From contig NW_020312012.1 in NCBI RefSeq assembly GCF_003144115.1, positions 101,619 through 165,618 of the forward strand: DNA of 64,000 nt, read 5' to 3'. Positions within the stretch are counted from its first letter, which is position 1. The number at the start of each line of letters is the position of its first letter. This document shows positions 60,096-64,000 of the stretch, one piece after another. The position numbers and the translations under genes were made by a program. Origin of the DNA: Tilletiopsis washingtonensis (taxonomy: Eukaryota > Basidiomycota > Exobasidiomycetes > Entylomatales). Below the pieces are notes generated by a model. The model saw only the letters and a program-made list of their open reading frames with translations, was not told where the DNA came from and made no database searches.

Positions 60096-61953
60096 TCAGT
60101 GCATCGCTCTGCGCTCAAAGGCCAGCGAGGCACGCAAGGGAACGCACGCATTGCCTTGCCAGATCCTCATCGGCACATTCGTCGGCGCCAGCGCTCGCAG
60201 TTCCGTCTCTCTGCCCATCATGCCCATCAAGCAAATCGGGCCGTCAGCATCGACGTTCCTAACATACGTTGCTGCGCTTCCCAAGCCAAGACAAACTCAC
60301 AGGCGTGCCCGCATGCCCTTCATCGCCGCTCCGCCGCCGATGAGCAGGATGTTGCTCCACAGCAGCGGCTGCACTTGCGCCTCGCACGCGGCAATGGCAG
60401 AGTGCACCAGCTGCGGCAGCGTCTGCGACGAAGGGGCAGTCGCGCTGCCGCCGCTGCCGCTGCTGCTGCTGCTGCTGCTGCTGCCTGCGCAGGCTTGCAG
60501 CACTGACAGGGCAGCAACTGGGTGCCGCCAGGCCGGCCTGGCGATGTCAGTCTTTGCTCTCTCGCAAAAAGGCCCGAAAGCTCGCCCCTCTCTCTCCATT
60601 CAGAAGCGTGCAAACACTCACGTCGCCGTCCGTCTGAGAAGCACATTTCGCCCAGCTCGTACCTCTCCCTCTCCAAGCGCAGCACCTGCTCGTCCGTCTT
60701 CCTTCTCTTGCGCTCGCCTCCTCCCTCCTCTCCTTCCTCGCCGGCAGCAGCAACAGCCGCAGCGGCAGAGGGGTACGCCGGCCGCGCGTAGCCAAACGTG
60801 GCGCGCTCGCGCTGCGCCGCACTGGCGCTGGCAGGCAGCGCTTCGGCATGGTCGGGCAGGATGTAGTCTTGAGCTATCGCGTTGCGCTTTGATCTGTTTG
60901 CGCATGTTCCGATCAGCTTGCACTTCCTCTGTGGGTGTGCGAGCAAATGTGCAAGCTGGCGCCCAACTCACCGACATGCCCATTCACACGCCTTGAAGCT
61001 CCATCGTTGCACTTCCTTCTCCGCCTCCTTCCCCACAACGACGTCGGGGCGACACGAAGCATTGCCGTACGCCGCCGGCACAAAGCAGCACTGCTCCTTG
61101 ATGTGCTGCACGAGCAGCGTCTCGTCGGACATGTCCCACTGATGAAACGAGAGCGTCGCTTGCAGCGCACGCGTGAGCGAGCGGCCGGAGGTGCTGGAGC
61201 TTTTTTTTTGATGCGTGGGAAGGGGGCACACGTGTCAGCCTAGAACGAGAGGAGAAGGAAAGGGATTGGGGGGGGGGGGGACGCACAATTGGAGATGGCA
61301 AAGCATCGCATGATCGCGCACGATGGGCAGCGCAGAGACGCCGGCATGCCCAATGTCGAGCACGAGGAGCGCCTCGGGACGGCGTGCTTTGCCTTTGTGC
61401 TTTGCGCTCGTGGCGGCGCTCGTCGTCGACGTCGTCGTCGTCACTGTCGTGCCCGCCTCGCCCTCGTCCTCGCCGCGCGGCCCGTCCGACGACGCAAAGA
61501 GCGGCGCATAGCTGGCAGCAAACGCCGCTGTTGCGGTTCCCACACACACACGCGCGTGGGGGCACAGTGCGTTTCAGCCTCTCTCTCTCTCTTTCTCCAC
61601 GTCTATGCCCCACTTCTCCTCTCCTCTCCCCCCGGTGACTAACTCACAGCTGCAACAAGCAACGGCAGCGGCACCATAAGTGTCGAAGAACAAGGCTCGC
61701 AGCATCTCCTCGCGCGCCTCGCGCTCCTCTGTGCCCGCGCCGCGCCACAGCGCCGCGTGGCCCGCCTCGCTGAAGAGCACGCCGCGCGAGGCGAGCGGCT
61801 TGCCGAGGCGAGCGCTTTCGCTCGTGGCAGCAGCAGCAGCAGAGGAAGAGGCGGCGGCGGCGGCGGCGGCGGCGGCCTTGCGCTTCTTGCCCGCGCCACT
61901 CGAGCTCGCCTGCGTCGAGGGGGTGGCAGGCGGCGCACTCGGCCCGCCGCCGC

Positions 61954-62018
<65 letters not shown>

Positions 62019-62437
62019 GCAAGCACCTGCGCCACGCCCTCCTGGAGCGTCGCACAGAAGGCCTTCCACTCCGTCCTGCTGCCCAGTGTCGTCGCCGCCG
62101 CCTTGTCGCCTCTCTGTGCCGCCGCTGCTGCCGGTGCCGCGGGTGCGGGTGCGGCGTTGCGCGCCTGCGCCTCGGCTGCGGCGGCTGCGTTTGCGGCGCT
62201 TGCATGCACCGCTGCGTCTCTGGTCGAGCGCATCGCGGGCGCGGCAGCGGGGGCGGCGGTGACGCGTGTGCGCCGCTCCGGCGCCGCGGATGCCGACTTG
62301 CTCGCCGAGGCGCCGGCGCGCGCCAGCGGCATGGGCAGCGCGACGTGCGCGGCGCCGAGGCGGAGGCGCAGCGTGCTGCTGCCCGCATCGACGAGGAGAG
62401 GCGCGTGGGGCCCAAGGGGGGAGAGCGCGGCGGGCAT
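60096..62437 (-). CDS. ARP6: Actin-related protein Arp6 (SWR1 complex)
   Basis: Six exons (61645-62437, 61287-61527, about 60972-61199, 60622-60926, 60301-60502, 60096-60210) give 627 aa. The N-terminus LLVDAGSSTLRLRLG is the first phosphate loop and VLDIGHAGVSALPI the second. The Arp6-specific stretch SGRSLTRALQATLSFHQWDMSDETLLVQHIKEQCCFV closely follows yeast Arp6, then YILPD, RERYELGEMCFSD, LPQLVHSAIAACEAQVQPLLWSNILLIGGGAAMKGMRARL. Arp6 works with Swc6 to deposit H2A.Z. The protein is longer than yeast Arp6 because exon 1 carries Ala-rich and Ser-rich insertions and 21 Gln. Exon 3 has two possible acceptors, and the last exon may be replaced by a donor at its GTGCGT. Confidence 0.82.
61955..62017 (-). 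repeat. (CAG)21 trinucleotide repeat encoding polyglutamine in ARP6
   Basis: Twenty-one pure CAG codons on the minus strand (CTG on the plus strand) within exon 1, between VAQVLA and GGGGPSAPP. Pure codon use indicates recent slippage. Confidence 0.95.
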
Positions 62438-62624
62438 GACGCGCCGCGATGAGGGAGGAGGTGGAGGGGAAGAAGCAAAGGGGCCGAGGGCGCAATGAAG
62501 TGCACGCCGCCGAGCTAGGCGCGCCGCCGCCGCGCGAGATGCGCACGAGGCAAGCGAGGCACAACGCGCACTCTGTCGTCCCACCACCACCACCCTCGCA
62601 CTCGGCCCTTTCTGGCGGGCCATC

Positions 62625-63901
62625 ATGCTCGACAGTGCCACGCTCACCTCGCTGGCCTCCATCGTCGTCGTGCCCTTGCTCCTGCGCTCCGCCTTCTCCT
62701 TCCTCCGCGGCACTGGCGCCTCTCGCGCCGCACCCAGCGCCCGCCTGCGCAGCCCCTGGCGGCCCACTCTCTGCGCGCCCTCCTCCTTCTCCGACGTGCT
62801 GCTGCTGCTGCTGCTGCTCGGCGTACTGCTGCACGCCGCACGCTCCCTGCTCGCATTGCCCACGGATCTCTTCTGCGCATCCCACACGCCCATCAACGCC
62901 AGCACGGCGACGCTGCGCGCCAACATCGCCGTGCACTGGAGCGCCGTCGCGCGCCGCTGGAGCGGCAGCGAGGAGCAGCTGGAGCGCATCTTGAAGCGCT
63001 GTGCCAGCTATGAAGGCCGGGTACGTGTTGCCCCCCTCCCCTCTCTCTCTCTCTCTCTCTTCTCGCTGACTTGTGGTGATGGGGGCCTTTCCAAGAAACT
63101 CTATCTCCTTCTCTCGCACGCGCCCCTCTTGGACTGCACCTACTGCCTCTCCTCCTCCGACTTCAAGTCCTGGGCCTTTCTCCTCACGCTGCCGCTCTAC
63201 GCGCTGCATCTGCTCGCCTTTGGCCTGCTCACCGCCTCGGCGAGCGCCCTCGGCGCCCTCGACGCCCTCGCCGCGCGCCTCGCCGCCCTGCTGCTGCGCC
63301 GAGAGGCAGGCGCAGTGTCGCAGCACCGCCGGGAACAGACGTATGCGCTCGACAGGAGCGCTTGGCGCAAGTCGGGCGCCTGGAGCATCGCCGGCATCGC
63401 AGGCGCAGAGTACTGCCTCCTCTTTGGCGCCGCCGACTCGCTCGAGCAAAGCGTGCCGAAATGGGCTCTACACGTGCGTTGCCCCCCCCTCTCCCCCTCT
63501 CTCTCTCTCTTGCCCCTCTTCTACACTGACGCACGCCTCGTTTGCACAAGTGGTCACGCACCCTGCCCCTGCTGCGTTCCTGCCTCCTCGCCACGCTCTT
63601 CGTGGTGGTGTACATCTACCCCACGCACTTGCCTCTGACGCCCATCTCGCGCATCTCGACGTCGTTGCGCGCCACGCTGTCGCACGTCGAATCGACGCTC
63701 AGCGCCGTGCAGGCGGCGCATGTGGCACACGTGGCGCTGCTGCGCGACGAGGGCATGCGAGGGCGCGCCGAAGAGTACTGGCAAGCCATGCCGCGCACGC
63801 AGCAGAGTGAAGGCGAGAGGGAATATAGAACGCAGGCCGCCGAGGCGGCTAGAGCGGCTTGGAGAGAGGTGGAGCTGCTGCGCATGGGCGAGGAACAATG
63901 A
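62625..63901 (+). CDS. Multi-pass membrane protein (orphan fungal family)
   Basis: Three exons (62625-63020, 63096-63473, 63551-63901) give 374 aa. Hydrophobic segments appear at about residues 8-30, 58-75, 150-185 and 265-285, with a long amphipathic C-terminal helix rich in Ala, Glu and Arg. The stretch LPTDLFCASHTPINASTATLRANI after the second segment looks like the conserved signature of a widespread fungal membrane-protein family, but I cannot name it with certainty. The start ATG is 187 nt from the divergent ARP6 start. Exon 2 could use another acceptor close by. Function unknown. Confidence 0.68.
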
Positions 63902-64000
63902 GATTTCTCGCGCTGAGAGATGTGAAATTCGCGAAACGCGAAACGAAGTGACTAGGATAGAACAGCTCTTTACATGCGTGCGTGTGTTGCCAGACCCCCC

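Noticed and set aside
61644-63449. A 601-codon minus frame with a poly-Ala tract
   Set aside because: This is the CAG repeat of ARP6 read in another frame joined to the antisense of the downstream gene.

Overview
The window is nuclear DNA of a GC-rich, intron-rich fungus, most likely a basidiomycete. The genes have many short introns of about 45-150 nt with GTGAGT or GTGCGT donors. They encode typical eukaryotic machinery (COP9 signalosome, SAGA deubiquitinase, SWR1 actin-related protein, Dna2, Rad52, prohibitin) and the vertebrate/fungal telomere motif TTAGGG is present. I cannot name the species. The strong loss of TCG trinucleotides in two repeat-like islands recalls the TpCpG mutation bias reported for Pucciniomycotina, but that is only a hint. 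Because the sequence is so GC-rich, long open frames occur by chance on both strands. All gene models here were built from protein family resemblance plus splice-phase bookkeeping.

Layout. 0.25-14.1 kb: an orphan single-pass membrane protein, the mitochondrial S-adenosylmethionine carrier, a Ubp8/USP22-type SAGA deubiquitinase, homoserine O-acetyltransferase (MET2), the ALG10 glucosyltransferase and prohibitin-2. 14.4-19.4 kb: a lower-GC island with a tRNA-Ser at its left edge, an 18-bp interstitial telomere repeat and no intact gene I can recognise. 19.5-31.1 kb: COP9 subunit 3 (interrupted by an assembly gap), a METTL7-like methyltransferase, two orphan membrane/secretory proteins and the mitochondrial helicase IRC3. 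31.1-34.1 kb: a second island of the same composition, with two tRNA-Leu-like genes. 34.9-40.6 kb: a gene fusing an SHB17-type sugar bisphosphatase to thymidylate synthase, then D-aminoacyl-tRNA deacylase, TMA7 and a SET-domain methyltransferase. 41.3-46.4 kb: a tandem array of three diverged F-box-like paralogues sharing an unusual exon pattern. 46.8-63.9 kb: a small secreted protein, DNA2, a Yop1/REEP protein, RAD52, an RMD1/RMD8-family protein, ARP6 with a polyglutamine tract, and an orphan multi-pass membrane protein.

Genes are packed mostly as divergent and convergent pairs, with tail-to-tail gaps as small as 8 nt. Several have functional links: MET2 and the SAM carrier (sulfur/SAM metabolism); the phosphatase-thymidylate synthase fusion with DNA2 and RAD52 (deoxynucleotide supply, replication, repair); Ubp8 and ARP6 (chromatin). 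I do not claim these are operons.

The observations I find most interesting are the SHB17-thymidylate synthase fusion, the F-box-like array with a conserved 28-nt exon, the TCG-depleted islands bordered by tRNA genes, and the habit of long G/C homopolymers to lie in introns close to splice donors.
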